Part shown: piece after piece, positions 20,756 through 32,932 of the stretch
Numbering within the stretch: position 1 is the first letter of the stretch
Layout: every line of letters starts with the position of its first letter
Notes under the pieces: model-generated
Told to the model about the DNA's origin: nothing
Seen by the model: the letters and a program-made list of their open reading frames with translations, nothing else
Database searches by the model: none
Made by a program: the position numbers and the translations under genes
Assembly: GCA_016169945.1 (NCBI GenBank)
Contig: JADLSH010000216.1
Location: 1,159,001-1,223,000 of the forward strand
Direction: 5' to 3'
DNA: 64,000 nt
Origin: Trachythela sp. YZ-2020
Lineage: Eukaryota; Cnidaria; Anthozoa; Malacalcyonacea; Clavulariidae

Positions 20756-21512
20756 GTAAGCCAACCTATTATATAATATTTGCTCTTCAGGTCTTCAACA
20801 TCTCATGAAATAAAACACTTTGAAACAAAACTAATCTATAAAGTATGTATATATATATACAGTGACAATGCAAAATTGTACAAACACATAACGTACTATA
20901 AGCATTGCTAATGTACTATGACAACTATGTCAAGTATATAAACAGATCGTGCTGTTTGGGTGTATACTAAATAGTTCCCCTCAATTTTTGTCATTCTTGA
21001 AATAAATTATTATAATTCCTTTTATCTGTTTGAACACTTTTGCATTAATTTGTAGATATTCGGCATATTCTCTACGTTTACAAATTCTGTGATTCCGCCA
21101 TATTGGAAAACATTTTGACGCTAGCCATATTGGAAAACATTTCATTCGGTGACATCCTATAAATTGCGCATATAGAGGACTATGCGCTGATCTCAGATAG
21201 CCGATGCTAAACATAAAGAACTGGGTACTAGCCACACACTGTGCAGGTATTTGCAGGTATGCGATGCACTGCATCATAAGTGCGGGAACGTGCGGGTATT
21301 AGTCTAGGACCTGTATAGGAGTTTGTATGCGTTTCATTTACCACAGGCAATCTCAACTGTTTTAGGGTAAAATGACCATGGCGGTCAACATGGCATAGAT
21401 GCCAAAACCTGAATCCGGGACGAAAGTCCTGAAAATGACCCCACCCTGAAACGGCAGTGCCGACATAGCTCTAACTTTCGAAAGCAGAAGCGACAGCCTT
21501 CCTAAGTGCTTA

Positions 21513-21616
21513 TAGTGTTTAGGCCCCGTTTACATGAGACCGGGACGATTTCGTTTTGGTCATAGTATTATTTATAATAGATGTTTACATGAGACAGGGA
21601 CGAAAAATCGCTCCCT
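21513..21616. other. Short spacer before unit A
   Basis: Contains a direct repeat of GTTTACATGAGAC(C/A)GGGACGA (21,528 and 21,587). It may be a small minisatellite. No gene. Confidence 0.5.
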
Positions 21617-21889
21617 AAAACTGTGAAACCCAGGCATTATTTTAGTTTACTGAAAGTTACTATGATTTTTAAATTTTATCGCCCACTTCTAGAATATTTT
21701 GTGCGAATATTCATTACTGTTCCATGCGATCTATTTATATTTATACATTTATATTTACATAACATTTATAATAATTATACACACTTTTACATCCTGCACT
21801 TGATAGGCCAAATCAAACGCAAACACCACGAAAATAAAATGAAAAACTTTACTGAAGATCAACGAATGAGTTTCTGACAGCAGTAATTT

Positions 21890-22300
21890 ATTTGCAATTG
21901 GGTAGCCTGTGTGTCAATATAAAAGATAAGGACAGACACAGTTTTATTTCGTTTGACATTGTGGATTTCTACCCATCTATTTCTGAAAAACTATTGGACC
22001 AAAGCTTTATCTTGGAAGCTTCAAATTTAGCTACTATACCTGAAAACGATATTTCAATAATAAAACACGCTAGAAAATCTTTCCTTTTCAATACCGGAAT
22101 TTCATGGATAAAAAAGATAGCCATAGTTTGTTTGACGTTAGCATGGGCAGTTTCGACAGCGCGGAAATTTGTGAGTTAGTAGGCCTTTTCATTTAAACCA
22201 CCTGAGTAAGAAATTTCGCTCTTGTATACGCTATAAAAACCATGACTCTACTAACTTCCAGACGAAGGGCTCAGAAACGTCAAAAGTTCTTGTTGAATTT
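21890..22300 (+). pseudogene. PLE fragment in unit A (RT core and 3' end)
   Basis: Encodes RT motif A (FISFDIVDFYPSISEKLL), then [20 protein letters not shown] and the MGSFD-like block in broken frames. After LSKKF the element jumps directly to the 3' end with the hammerhead-like motif (22,252-22,290), so YRDD and GIY-YIG are deleted. It has more frame breaks than the copy in unit B. Confidence 0.85.
22252..22290 (+). ncRNA. Hammerhead-like motif at PLE 3' end (unit A)
   Basis: Reads CTTCCAGACGAAGGGCTC, AGAAACGTCAAAAGTTC. Same motif as in units B, C and E but with an inserted A before GAAAC and a changed stem I partner, so it is less regular than those. Followed by TTTTTCAGGTATC. Confidence 0.45.
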
Positions 22301-22360
22301 TTCAGGTATCTTGATCCTAAAGACCCGAAGTTTATTAGACATTGTTACGGTTCAACAAAC

Positions 22361-22434
22361 CTGCAGGACATAGCCCATGACAGCCCAGAAGTAATAAGGA
22401 TTTTTCTGAAATGTTTATACAAATTCATTGCTAC
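22361..22434 (-). pseudogene. NAA25: NAA25 exon c, unit A
   Basis: Same exon as at 35,220-35,293. Minus strand acceptor TTCTAG and donor TGCAG|GTTTG are intact. It carries the same 1-nt deletion in the A run before the NPYYFWAVMGYVLQ segment as all other copies. Confidence 0.85.
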
Positions 22435-22535
22435 CTAGAACGACAAACAAAAAACGTAATACATCATTCCTCCGTCAAACATAATTGAACCTTTCGAATA
22501 ACCGTATTTTTACGTACAGACTGATTCAATGTTAC

Positions 22536-22654
22536 CTGTTGCTGTTTCTTGAACTGTGATGTTCGTACGTAAGACATAAAAAGATGAGTGGATAATTCTT
22601 CATTCTTTGGGCTCTTTTTCAGGGCTATTTCGTAGATTTCGGATATTTCAGTAT
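22536..22654 (-). pseudogene. NAA25: NAA25 exon b, unit A
   Basis: Same exon as at 35,000-35,118 (codes for the EELSTHLFMSYVRTSQFKKQ segment). Splice signals and frame are intact in this copy. Confidence 0.85.
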
Positions 22655-23147
22655 CTGTAATTTTTAGGAAACTATGAGGTTGTTATTGTAGCATTTGTGC
22701 CCATGATAAAAAATTGTGGTTATAATGAAAGAAGGGATCTATGCTGCATGTGATTTCGGATTGAAGATGTTAAACATTATATACTTTTTGAAAGACCAGG
22801 CCAATTTAGCTGTCAAATGATACCACTTTTGTATCATTGTGATAAAAAATGGCCAAATACTGTATGATCTAATTCAGAATGGCCAGTTTCTAATTCAGAG
22901 TTGGCCGATTTCATCGCATTATTTTTAAACTTCCATGCGAAAAAATGCACACAGACCCGTCTAGATTTCTATTTTTTTTAAATCTTGGTCACTAGTATTA
23001 CTCACAGCGGCAACTTTTTTCGGCAACTAACTACTTGTTGTGGTAAAAACAAAATGTTGTGGTAAAAACATTTTATCAAACGGAAGTTTCCAGTTAATCA
23101 ATTTCCAACTTAAAATGAGAGTTTATCCATAATCTTCATAAACTTAC

Positions 23148-23258
23148 GTTTCTCCACTTCTCTAAAGCAAATAGTCATTGCCTGCAATGTTGCATCATCA
23201 ATGTTCCACTTTCTTTACTTCATTCATCAACCTTTCACATTCATCACGTCTCCCACAC
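23148..23258 (-). pseudogene. NAA25: NAA25 exon a, unit A
   Basis: Same exon as at 34,393-34,503 (DECERLMNEVKKVEH, one-base shift, DDATLQAMTICFREVEK). The donor is AAAC|GTAAGT on the minus strand. Confidence 0.85.
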
Positions 23259-26200
23259 CTGAGTAAGGCAATTGATCAGTAAGGCATGTATCTAGTATAG
23301 TGAGTTTTCACTTATAACGTGACAAATTCTAAAATCTAAACTACGAAAGCTAAAAAGCTGACTGTCTCATTTTTTTCTAGATTGCTATTAGGAGTGCTCG
23401 CCAACGACGACGTTTTGAAAAATACTTTTGCTGGCGTCAGCATTATTAAACATCAAAGGCTGTTAAAATTAGTTATACAGAGCACTTTGGTTGAAATACT
23501 CCACCAAAATGGCGGTCAAAAATCAAATGCGAAAAATCAAGGGCCAGAATCTTTAGATTATTTTTAAGTTTGGATTGGGCATCGCCTATTAACCTTAACA
23601 AAGCATTTTAAAACCAAATTGTGTGAACAGCATAGTTGTAACAGCCTAGCATTAATTCTGACATGAGCAATAATATTTTTCAAAACCCTGTAACTAAGGG
23701 AGAAATCATTGTATCGAACCAAAATATTTGGTGAACACTGTTAGTAACGATATACGGAACATATAAAACAGCTTTGTAGCTTTATTTCAGAATTTTGTGA
23801 CGTCATGTGAAAAGACACTATTCAACTCAGAGATCCTAAGGATAGTGCAAGTTTCAAGACTGCATTGCGTTTGTTTTGCATGAGCTATGATTTTCGCTTG
23901 TCTATAAATAGCGTTGTCTTTTTCAGCCTGGCTATGGCTATGTTATATTACATATACATATACAGTATACAAACAAATGTAATTGTTTTGCACACAGCCT
24001 GTTAATAACTGTTACTCCTGACTCTGAAGTATATGTTTCAGTACTGACATGCATGCGAATATACTAATAATAAATATTGTAACTTATTGTATTAACGGAG
24101 CTTATTCTTGGTTTATAGAATTAAATCAACTGTCTCCTGCAATCGAGCAGCTAAACTAACGGAAAATAATTAATATATTTTGTATCGGAAAGAGTATCTC
24201 TACACTTTTATAGCGGATTAATTTTCACAATTTAGTTTGTCTTTTCTGTGTATACTCAGAGTTGAAATAAATCTAAATTTATCCTTGATCATGAAGTTGA
24301 ACTACTTGGGCGAATATAACTGCGGTTTATGCGGATAAACTTAACACTTACATACGAAGCGGCGCACTTCAGGGTATATTGACTGTAGTGTAAACAAGGA
24401 AGTGTATTAAATCTTCAAAAGTACAAGCCTAGTATTTCACAACAAATAAATAAACAATTCCAACTGCATCCGTATGAACAGATACTGTACAATTCTCAGT
24501 TTCCTAACTAATACGAGAATCTGCCTTCTTAATAACCTTGGTCCTTGGCTTTACATAAACAAGCAACCTTATACAATAAATGATAGCGATGAAAATGAAA
24601 TACAGTTTGTAACCATGACTAATGTAGGTTGATTCATATGCAAATATTAATGTTTCATTACAGATTCGAGTAGTTTCTATAAAAGCTCACGTCAGTAATA
24701 TAAAATGTTTATGAATCGTACAACTTACCAAGTCTATAAAGATCGCCGACAAAATCACACAAAATCACAACGCTGACAACGGCAAGTTGTTGCGCATTCG
24801 ACAATGAAAACTGTCTGTCTCGTATATATTGAAATTGTCAAAATATGAAATTGACATCGGTTTTGTAGCGAGTCGCCGGCTCAAATTGAGCAGAGTAATA
24901 CCTAAAATAGAATATCGTTTAGACGTTACTGCTGCAGCCCAAATCTTGTCCAAAAATCGTTCTCAATTTTCGACACCCACTCGTACATCGCCATGTTTAT
25001 TTGTGTATTGAACTATTTATTCGTTCTCCATTCTTATGGGGATTCGGGTGTTGCGGGAGGAAAGACAATTTATCAAACTTTTTCGAAATTTGCCATTAAA
25101 CTGACAGAAAAATAACATTAAATAAACAACTCTAGCTATTAAAATAATGTTTCAATGTTTCAAAAATATTAAGCCTTTGAATCCTATATATTGTAATATA
25201 AAACATCAAGTGTAGCTCCCCCCGGATTGTTTACTCTTATCTATCCATCTATGCCTATCTGAGTCACTTATGTGACTGGAGCACCGCACGTTTGAGAAAT
25301 ATTCAATAAACTGTTTTAATGAACAGAAAATCAAGCATATACATGCATATACCATCTTGGATCAAATTCTCAAAAAATTATCTTTGGGGTCAATGATCTT
25401 TGTGACGTCATTAGATGGGTTCGCTTCAAAACAACATATTGGGATCTATATTGCGTGAAGGTTTTGGTAACTAAAAATATGTCGTTTTTGCGCGTTATAA
25501 TGAACAAAAATTCTCACAACCAGGCAGGAGAACTAAGGAAATGCTACACTATCGGATAAAGTCATATTAAGCGTGTAAGAAGGACAGGAATGGCGAATTT
25601 TACAACTTGCGTGGTTTAATTGTGTCACGCGTTTGTGAATGATTGGGGTATTATTGAAGCTATACTATAGTATTTTGTGTCGTCATACACTCTGGAAAAG
25701 GTTTCAGGAACCATCTGCTGTTGTAGGATACATTCTTTAACCGAAGACACGAGAAGAGATGTTTGAAATGTTATATTATAGAATTATAAACTCGAGACAC
25801 CAAGAAAGGTTGACCGAATTGTCAACCAGCGATTTTGAGCACTTTGACCTATAAATATCTGGAGCTAAACTAAAGCCTTGAATGTTACTGAAAAATAAAT
25901 CTGGTGCAGAATTATTGGATGCAAGTAATATTCTTTTGAAAACAATCTATTTTCAAGTTTTAAAGAATAGTTATTCACGCGATTCATATGATTATGACGT
26001 TTTGAGCTTCTATTGTTTTTACGGGAAATATGAAGCTGTCAATATAGTACATTATTTAGTATATCTAGCTAGTTTATAGAAAAAAGCCAGACTATAGCTG
26101 TTAAATTCAGTTTCATATGTGTGGCTAAATAGTTGTGAATTATACATGATGAAGCTGGTTACAGTAATTCAGTAAATATAGTTATTAATTGCGTCAACAC

Positions 26201-26310
26201 ACAATATCAATTATAGAAGTGAGAACTCTAATATTTTTGAACTTTTGTTATACTCTTTTTTACGAAAAGTCAAGACGCGCATATGGGTAGGGATTAGGGA
26301 ATAACTGACC

Positions 26311-27064
26311 ATTAAAATAGAAATTAATAATTTAATGCGTTGCCGCACTGAAGACTTGCTATTAACTGACATACCGGTATTCTCTTCGCTTTTCAAAATG
26401 ACTGTAGTTGTATTAATCTTGTTTGTTTTATACTTTTATTTCAATAATCATGGGTAACTTAAATTTGCACTGTCAATACAAGCGATGAAGCGATATACTC
26501 TCTACAACAATCAATAATATACTATGAATGCGAATACAGCATGCTATTTGTAGTTTGTTTTATGTAATAGCGCTTCTTTATACTACACTGTCCAACTGCA
26601 TTGAAAGTATAAAAGGAGTAGTTCAAATCTCAATGATGAACTATCAAATTTTTAGGCCTTTATTCTTGTGTATTTTCAATGTATATCATTAAAATAGAAA
26701 TTAATAATTTAATGTGTTGCCGCACTGAAGACTTGCTATTAACTGACATACCGGTATTCTCTTCGCTTTTCAAAATGACTGTAGTTGTATTAATCTTGTT
26801 TGTTTTATACTTTTATTTCAATAATCATGGGTAACTTAAATTTGCACTGTCAATACAAGCGATGAAGCGATATACTCTCTACAACAATCAATAATATACT
26901 ATGAATGCGAATACAGCATGCTATTTGTAGTTTGTTTTATGTAATAGCGCTTCTTTATACTACACTGTCCAACTGCATTGAAAGTATAAAAGGAGTAGTT
27001 CAAATCTCAATGATGAACTATCCAAATTTTTAGGCCTTTATTCTTGTGTATTTTCAATGTATAT
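26311..27064. repeat. 377-bp tandem duplication in unit A
   Basis: The segment starting ATTAAAATAGAAATTAATAA at 26,311 recurs at 26,688, nearly identical. The same pair is present in unit B (about 30,585-31,340) and unit D (about 48,866-49,618), so the duplication predates unit amplification. Confidence 0.9.
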
Positions 27065-28582
27065 CATAATTGCGCCAGCTACTTTAGTTAGTATTTAGTA
27101 TAGACCACATTTATTTATTAAGCTTTGCCATCTAACAATACATAAACAGCTATTAAACAAGACTACATTGTGACAATTTTATTTACTGTTGTATTTTCAA
27201 TAATAATTGGAACTGGTAACTGAACGTGCTGATAGAGATTTGATTGTTTTGCAATTTGAGCAATTTTATGCATTTACCAGCGAGACATTCAGGGGATATA
27301 GACAATAATAGCATAACATTGCATAAGGATTTCCTATGTGATATTCGAATTTATGCGTCTATTTCACGCGGAATTGGAACAAATATAGTATCAAAAGTAG
27401 TGGTACAAACATGTTACACACTTGTTAAAACCTTTCTGCCGTCTATTTTGCCGCAAAGTTTACTGCGTGTGGTAAACACTATAGAGTATATATTAGAGAA
27501 ATTGTGTGTCAACCCATCTAATGACGTCATTACATAATTAGCATACGCCGTTTTTTTCAAAATGGCGGACGACTGTTGAACTTTGACACAAATTTTCTCA
27601 ACAACTAAATGCGATGGACAAGGGAAACTATGAAATTAAGTATTCCGTAGGCATGCTCTATAAATATAAGGAATAAAAATTTTCGGTGCCAATGTCCTTT
27701 AAAGTGCTTATGAACCCAAAATGGGTTTTTACTGATTCGGATAGAACATAAAAAATTAGTTTATATGTTCTAGATTAGTTTTTGGCTTAGATTTTTAGTT
27801 TCAGAGATATAAAGGCTCGAAGTCGCTATTTTGGAAAAAAAGTAGCGTCTTCCGGGGGACTGGGTCCCAGGAACGTGTGTATTTAATTTTACTATAAAAA
27901 CAATTACATTTGGATAAATCATCTTGAAAAGTCGGCTATTTCTTGAGAAAAAAAACACATTTGTGAACTCAAACACCTTTTTGAGTGTGTAAAGTAACCC
28001 TTCTAGTGGTTTGCATCGTCAATCGTGGAATATAGACGAAGGAATGGATTTAAATGCGATTTCAAAGTCGATCGTGGAGACGACCATGACACTTGCAGTA
28101 ACTTATGTCTATAAATTCTGGGACATAGATGCCTCTTCTGGCGAACCAATTGCTTATAAAATTCTTTCGTATAGTATCAAATAAAGAAAGAAGAAATAAA
28201 TGAACGAATGCAAGGGTTAAAAGTTTGTTGGAATGGAACTTAAACCTTTTACTGCATTGTATAGTCTTCATGCCTTCACGGACATGGGAATCGATTGCAT
28301 TTCTTTCTGATTTCTACACCTGCTTTAGTTGGTTCTCACTTTAGCAAGGAGCTTGTTTCCCTACAAATTTTACATCCAAATTTACCCAAAATTTGCACAT
28401 TTTCAAGAATAATAACTGGTTAACTGCAACTGGCCAACCCACAATCTAATGAAATTGGCCCCCATGTATATTCTCACAGAACCTTTCAAAGGAAGATTGG
28501 TTGACAGATTGTCATCTTTGTCCATGTAAATGAAAGATGATCAATACACGGATATCATAAACTGGATATATATATATATATA

Positions 28583-28670
28583 TATACGTGTAGGTTTAGG
28601 TCTACGAAACGCAAAGAGTGCTCGACAACATATAGTTAGAGCAAATTATAGTTTTTCGCTTACCTCAAAA
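28583..28670 (-). repeat. Terminal (pLTR-like) segment of PLE-2
   Basis: The minus strand reads from the ribozyme through GAGGTAAGCGAAAAACTATA to AGACCTAAACCTACACG and ends in a (TA)n run. An inverted copy of the outer 75 bp is found at 47,104-47,180, next to another direct copy at 47,265-47,337. This behaves like the repeated terminal segment (pLTR) of Penelope elements. Confidence 0.65.
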
Positions 28671-28724
28671 CTTGTCTGCAACAGGCTGTTTCATCTGTAA
28701 AAGAATCATCAGGCAGTTTACAAG
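28671..28724 (-). ncRNA. Hammerhead ribozyme of PLE-2
   Basis: On the minus strand the 54 nt start CTTGTAAACTGC, then CTGATGA (the C3-A9 core), a weak stem II (TTCTTTTACAGAT), GAAACAGCCTGTT, and GCAGACAAG. Stem I pairs CTGC with GCAG and CTTGT with ACAAG around an AAA bulge. Stem III is a short ACA/TGT hairpin. GAA and the following A complete the core and T17 precedes the cleavage site. Short-stem-III type I hammerheads are known from Penelope-like elements, where they sit in the terminal repeats, as here. Stem II is the weak point (U-U next to the core, then UCU/AGA). Confidence 0.7.
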
Positions 28725-30084
28725 TATCGAAAAGAAATGACCGCTTATATGCTTCCTGCCGGGGCGTGGGAGTGTGTGTGGGAGACAACGTGTGCATGCA
28801 TGGCTTTGTTTGCGTTGTTTACGCGAAATTTGTTACGATGACGACATCGTGAAATTATTTCAGCTCTTTTGTTGAGTAAACAATCCTTGTTTTTTTCTTT
28901 CAAAATACAAAATTTTTCTTCTAAACATAAATTGCATCGTTTTGATCCTCCCGTATACGAAATAGAATGTTTTAAAATTTGCCAATTAATACTGAAATCC
29001 TTATTGTTTTCTTTCAATGTCCAAATATATTTCGAAAGTTCCGTGTCATTTGCATGCTTTTTATGCTGAAAAGATTTAGTGTGGTTGGCCAATCGCTCTT
29101 TGAATGTGGTTGCAGTCATGCCAATGTAATTTTGATCGTGTTTGTGTTGCTTACTGTGACTGTTGCTTTGTATACTATGTCCCTAGTCATGCATTGTTTT
29201 TGAAGCGGGCAAATGGTGGTTTTTCTACAACTGCAATTGGTAGTGTCCCTCTCCTGTGGCTTGTTATTTCTAGATATGCGTGCATTGTGTTTAGTGATTA
29301 CTGACTTAATATTGTTCATGCAGCTATAGCTTACTTTAACTGTATTTCTGTTAAAAATTTTATGTAGCTTGTGGTGCGGTGGAAAATGCTTGTCAATTAG
29401 ACTAAGGAAATTACGTCCCATGTTTGTGCTAACACTCTTGCTAAATGGTGGGTTGAACCAAATGATGTTGCGTTGCCTATTCCTGCGTTGTTTTTGCGGT
29501 GTGTGCTGAGTGTAGCTAAGTTCATGATTAAAGTTGCTATGCCTAAGTGCGTTCTGATATATGGGTGCAGATTCCTGAAAAGTTTGCTCATCTGATGAAA
29601 GAAGTGCGATGCGCTTGTTAATTGATGCAGGTAGTTGCCTTGTGATGCTCGGTGGGTGATTAGAGTGCATATTTATGTATAGTGGATCGTCATTGGGCTT
29701 CCTATAGGGCCTATGTTTTCCATTGTTAAGGTCGAAAGTTACATCTAAAAAGTTTACAATGCGTAAATTTGATTCGGCGGTAATTTTTAGGTCAAACTGC
29801 TCGAAATTTTTGCGGAGATCTTTTCTTGTTTTGTCTGCTAAACGTGCTGATTTACTTTTTATAATAGCCAAACCGTCATCTCTATATAGGCCGATGCTTT
29901 CTTTGCCAAATTTCTTACTCAGGTGGTTTAAAATGAAAAGGCCTACTAACTCACAAATTTCCGCGCCGTCGAAACTGCCCATGCTAACGTCAAACAAACT
30001 TTGGCTATCTTTTTTTATCCATGAAATTCCGGTATTGAAAAGGAGAGATTTTCTAGCGTGTTTTATTATTGAAATATCGTTTTC
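28725..30084 (-). pseudogene. PLE-2: Penelope-like element, RT motif C to GIY-YIG, one frameshift
   Basis: Reading from 30,084: [46 protein letters not shown] (catalytic motif C), NFLDVTFDLN, NIIWFNPPFSKSVSTN, KHFPPHHKLHKIF, CMTRDIVYKATV. Then a 1-nt deletion near 29,146 shifts the frame. In the new frame YIGMTATTFKERLANH (GIY-YIG) and a Cys/His C-terminus (RCNLCLEEKFCILK) follow, ending at about 28,745. The N-terminal RT half is missing: the element is cut in GAAAACG at 30,084 exactly where unit B starts. It sits at the centre of the A/B inverted repeat. Confidence 0.9.
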
Positions 30085-32639
30085 GCCATTTTGAAAAAAA
30101 CGGCGTATGCTAATTATGTAATGACGTCATTAGATGGGTTGACACACAATTTCTCTAATATATACTCTATAGTGTTTACCACACGCAGTAAACTTTGCGG
30201 CAAAATAGACGGCAGAAAGGTTTTAACAAGTGTGTAACATGTTTGTACCACTACTTTTGATACTATTTGTTCCAATTCCGCGTGAAATAGACGCATAAAT
30301 TCGAATATCACATAGGAAATCCTTATGCAATGTTATGCTATTATTGTCTATATCCCCTGAGTGTCTCGCTGGTAAATGCATAAAATTGCTCAAATTGCAA
30401 AACAATCAAATCTCTATCAGCACGTTCAGTTACCAGTTCCAATTATTATTGAAAATACAACAGTAAATAAAATTGTCACAATGTAGTCTTGTTTAATAGC
30501 TGTTTATGTATTGTTAGATGGCAAAGCTTAATAAATAAATGTGGTCTATACTAAATACTAACTAAAGTAGCTGGCGCAATTATGATATACATTGAAAATA
30601 CACAAGAATAAAGGCCTAAAAATTTGGATAGTTCATCATTGAGATTTGAACTACTCCTTTTATACTTTCAATGCAGTTGGACAGTGTAGTATAAAGAAGC
30701 GCTATTACATAAAACAAACTACAAATAGCATGCTGTATTCGCATTCATAGTATATTATTGATTGTTGTAGAGAGTATATCGCTTCATCGCTTGTATTGAC
30801 AGTGCAAATTTAAGTTACCCATGATTATTGAAATAAAAGTATAAAACAAACAAGATTAATACAACTACAGTCATTTTGAAAAGCGAAGAGAATACCGGTA
30901 TGTCAGTTAATAGCAAGTCTTCAGTGCGGCAACACATTAAATTATTAATTTCTATTTTAATGATATACATTGAAAATACACAAGAATAAAGGCCTAAAAA
31001 TTTGGATAGTTCATCATTGAGATTTGAACTACTCCTTTTATACTTTCAATGCAGTTGGACAGTGTAGTATAAAGAAGCGCTATTACATAAAACAAACTAC
31101 AAATAGCATGCTGTATTCGCATTCATAGTATATTATTGATTGTTGTAGAGAGTATATCGCTTCATCGCTTGTATTGACAGTGCAAATTTAAGTTACCCAT
31201 GATTATTGAAATAAAAGTATAAAACAAACAAGATTAATACAACTACAGTCATTTTGAAAAGCGAAGAGAATACCGGTATGTCAGTTAATAGCAAGTCTTC
31301 AGTGCGGCAACGCATTAAATTATTAATTTCTATTTTAATGGTCAGTTATTCCCTAATCCCTACCCATATGCGCGTCTTGACTTTTCGTAAAAAAGAGTAT
31401 AACAAAAGTTCAAAAATATTAGAGTTCTCACTTCTATAATTGATATTGTGTGTTGACGCAATTAATAACTATATTTACTGAATTACTGTAACCAGCTTCA
31501 TCATGTATAATTCACAACTATTTAGCCACACATATGAAACTGAATTTAACAGCTATAGTCTGGCTTTTTTCTATAAACTAGCTAGATATACTAAATAATG
31601 TACTATATTGACAGCTTCATATTTCCCGTAAAAACAATAGAAGCTCAAAACTTCATAATCATATGAATCGCGTGAATAACTATTCTTTAAAACTTGAAAA
31701 TAGATTGTTTTCAAAAGAATATTACTTGCATCCAATAATTCTGCACCAGATTTATTTTTCAGTAACATTCAAGGCTTTAGTTTAGCTCCAGATATTTATA
31801 GGTCAAAGTGCTCAAAATCGCTGGTTGACAATTCGGTCAACCTTTCTTGGTGTCTCGAGTTTATAATTCTATAATATAACATTTCAAACATCTCTTCTCG
31901 TGTCTTCGGTTAAAGAATGTATCCTACAACAGCAGATGGTTCCTGAAACCTTTTCCAGAGTGTATGACGACACAAAATACTATAGTATAGCTTCAATAAT
32001 ACCCCAATCATTCACAAACGCGTGACACAATTAAACCACGCAAGTTGTAAAATTCGCCATTCCTGTCCTTCTTACACGCTTAATATGACTTTATCCGATA
32101 GTGTAGCATTTCCTTAGTTCTCCTGCCTGGTTGTGAGAATTTTTGTTCATTATAACGCGCAAAAACGACATATTTTTAGTTACCAAAACCTTCACGCAAT
32201 ATAGATCCCAATATGTTGTTTTGAAGCGAACCCATCTAATGACGTCACAAAGATCATTGACCCCAAAGATAATTTTTTGAGAATTTGATCCAAGATGGTA
32301 TATGCATGTATATGCTTGATTTTCTGTTCATTAAAACAGTTTATTGAATATTTCTCAAACGTGCGGTGCTCCAGTCACATAAGTGACTCAGATAGGCATA
32401 GATGGATAGATAAGAGTAAACAATCCGGGGGGAGCTACACTTGATGTTTTATATTACAATATATAGGATTCAAAGGCTTAATATTTTTGAAACATTGAAA
32501 CATTATTTTAATAGCTAGAGTTGTTTATTTAATGTTATTTTCTGTCAGTTTAATGGCAAATTTCGAAAAAGTTTGATAAATTGTCTTTCCTCCACCAACA
32601 CCCGAATCCCCATAAGAATGGAGAACGAATAAATAGTTC

Positions 32640-32932
32640 AATACACAAATAAACATGGCGATGTACGAGTGGGTGTCGAAAATTGAGAACGATTTTTGGA
32701 CAAGATTTGGGCTGCAGCAGTAACGTCTAAACGATATTCTATTTTAGGGTATTACTCTGCTCAATTTGAGCCGGCGACTCGCTACAAAACCGATGTCAAT
32801 TACATATTTTGACAATTTCAATATATACGAGACAGACAGTTTTCATTGTCGAATCCGCAACAACTTGCCGTTGTCAGCGATGTGATTTTAATGTGAGTGT
32901 GTCGGCGATCTTTATAGACTTGGTAAGTTGTA
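32640..32932 (+). promoter_or_regulatory. Candidate NAA25 promoter / first exon region, unit B
   Basis: This stretch is richer in CpG than its surroundings (GAGCCGGCGACTCGC, GTCGGCGATC), contains an ATG (32,655, MAMYEWVSKIENDF in frame) and ends at a consensus splice donor (ATAGACTTG|GTAAGT). It lies upstream of NAA25 exon a on the same strand, so it could be the 5' end of the captured gene. I could not match its translation to the NAA25 N-terminus. Equivalent regions are at 24,740-25,010, 43,250-43,525 and 54,410-54,676. Confidence 0.35.

Larger units (their letters stand above)
19850..21512. repeat. Direct duplication, copy 2 (1.66 kb)
   Basis: Collinear with copy 1 and immediately adjacent to it. 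It is about 70 bp shorter. The Cys-rich exon is intact here and its splice donor is GT, whereas copy 1 has AT. Confidence 0.9.
21617..28582 (-). repeat. Composite unit A (NAA25 fragment + PLE), minus orientation
   Basis: The whole segment recurs in inverted orientation as unit B (30,085-36,034) and in part as C (42,678-46,337) and D/E (47,346-57,185). Paired positions in A and B add up to 57,650 within a few bases along the whole arm, so almost no indels separate them. Unit A includes 1.0 kb (27,565-28,582) that B lacks but D has. Small ORFs that recur in every copy are conserved only because the DNA is duplicated. Confidence 0.95.

Noticed and set aside
23382..23567. 61-codon ORF (MLLGVLANDDVLKN...) present in all four units
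   Set aside because: Recurs only because the unit is duplicated; no motif, and it is antisense to the captured NAA25 gene.
25882..26079. 65-codon ORF (MLLKNKSGAELLDAS...) present in three units
   Set aside because: No family motif or splice context; repeated DNA explains its recurrence.
27770..28271. Two small minus-strand ORFs (MFEFTNVFFF..., MKTIQCSKRF...) shared by units A and D
   Set aside because: Low-complexity Phe/Leu-rich frames in AT-rich repeat DNA; no coding evidence.
29723..30094. 123-codon plus-strand ORF
   Set aside because: Antisense shadow of the PLE-2 reverse-transcriptase frame.
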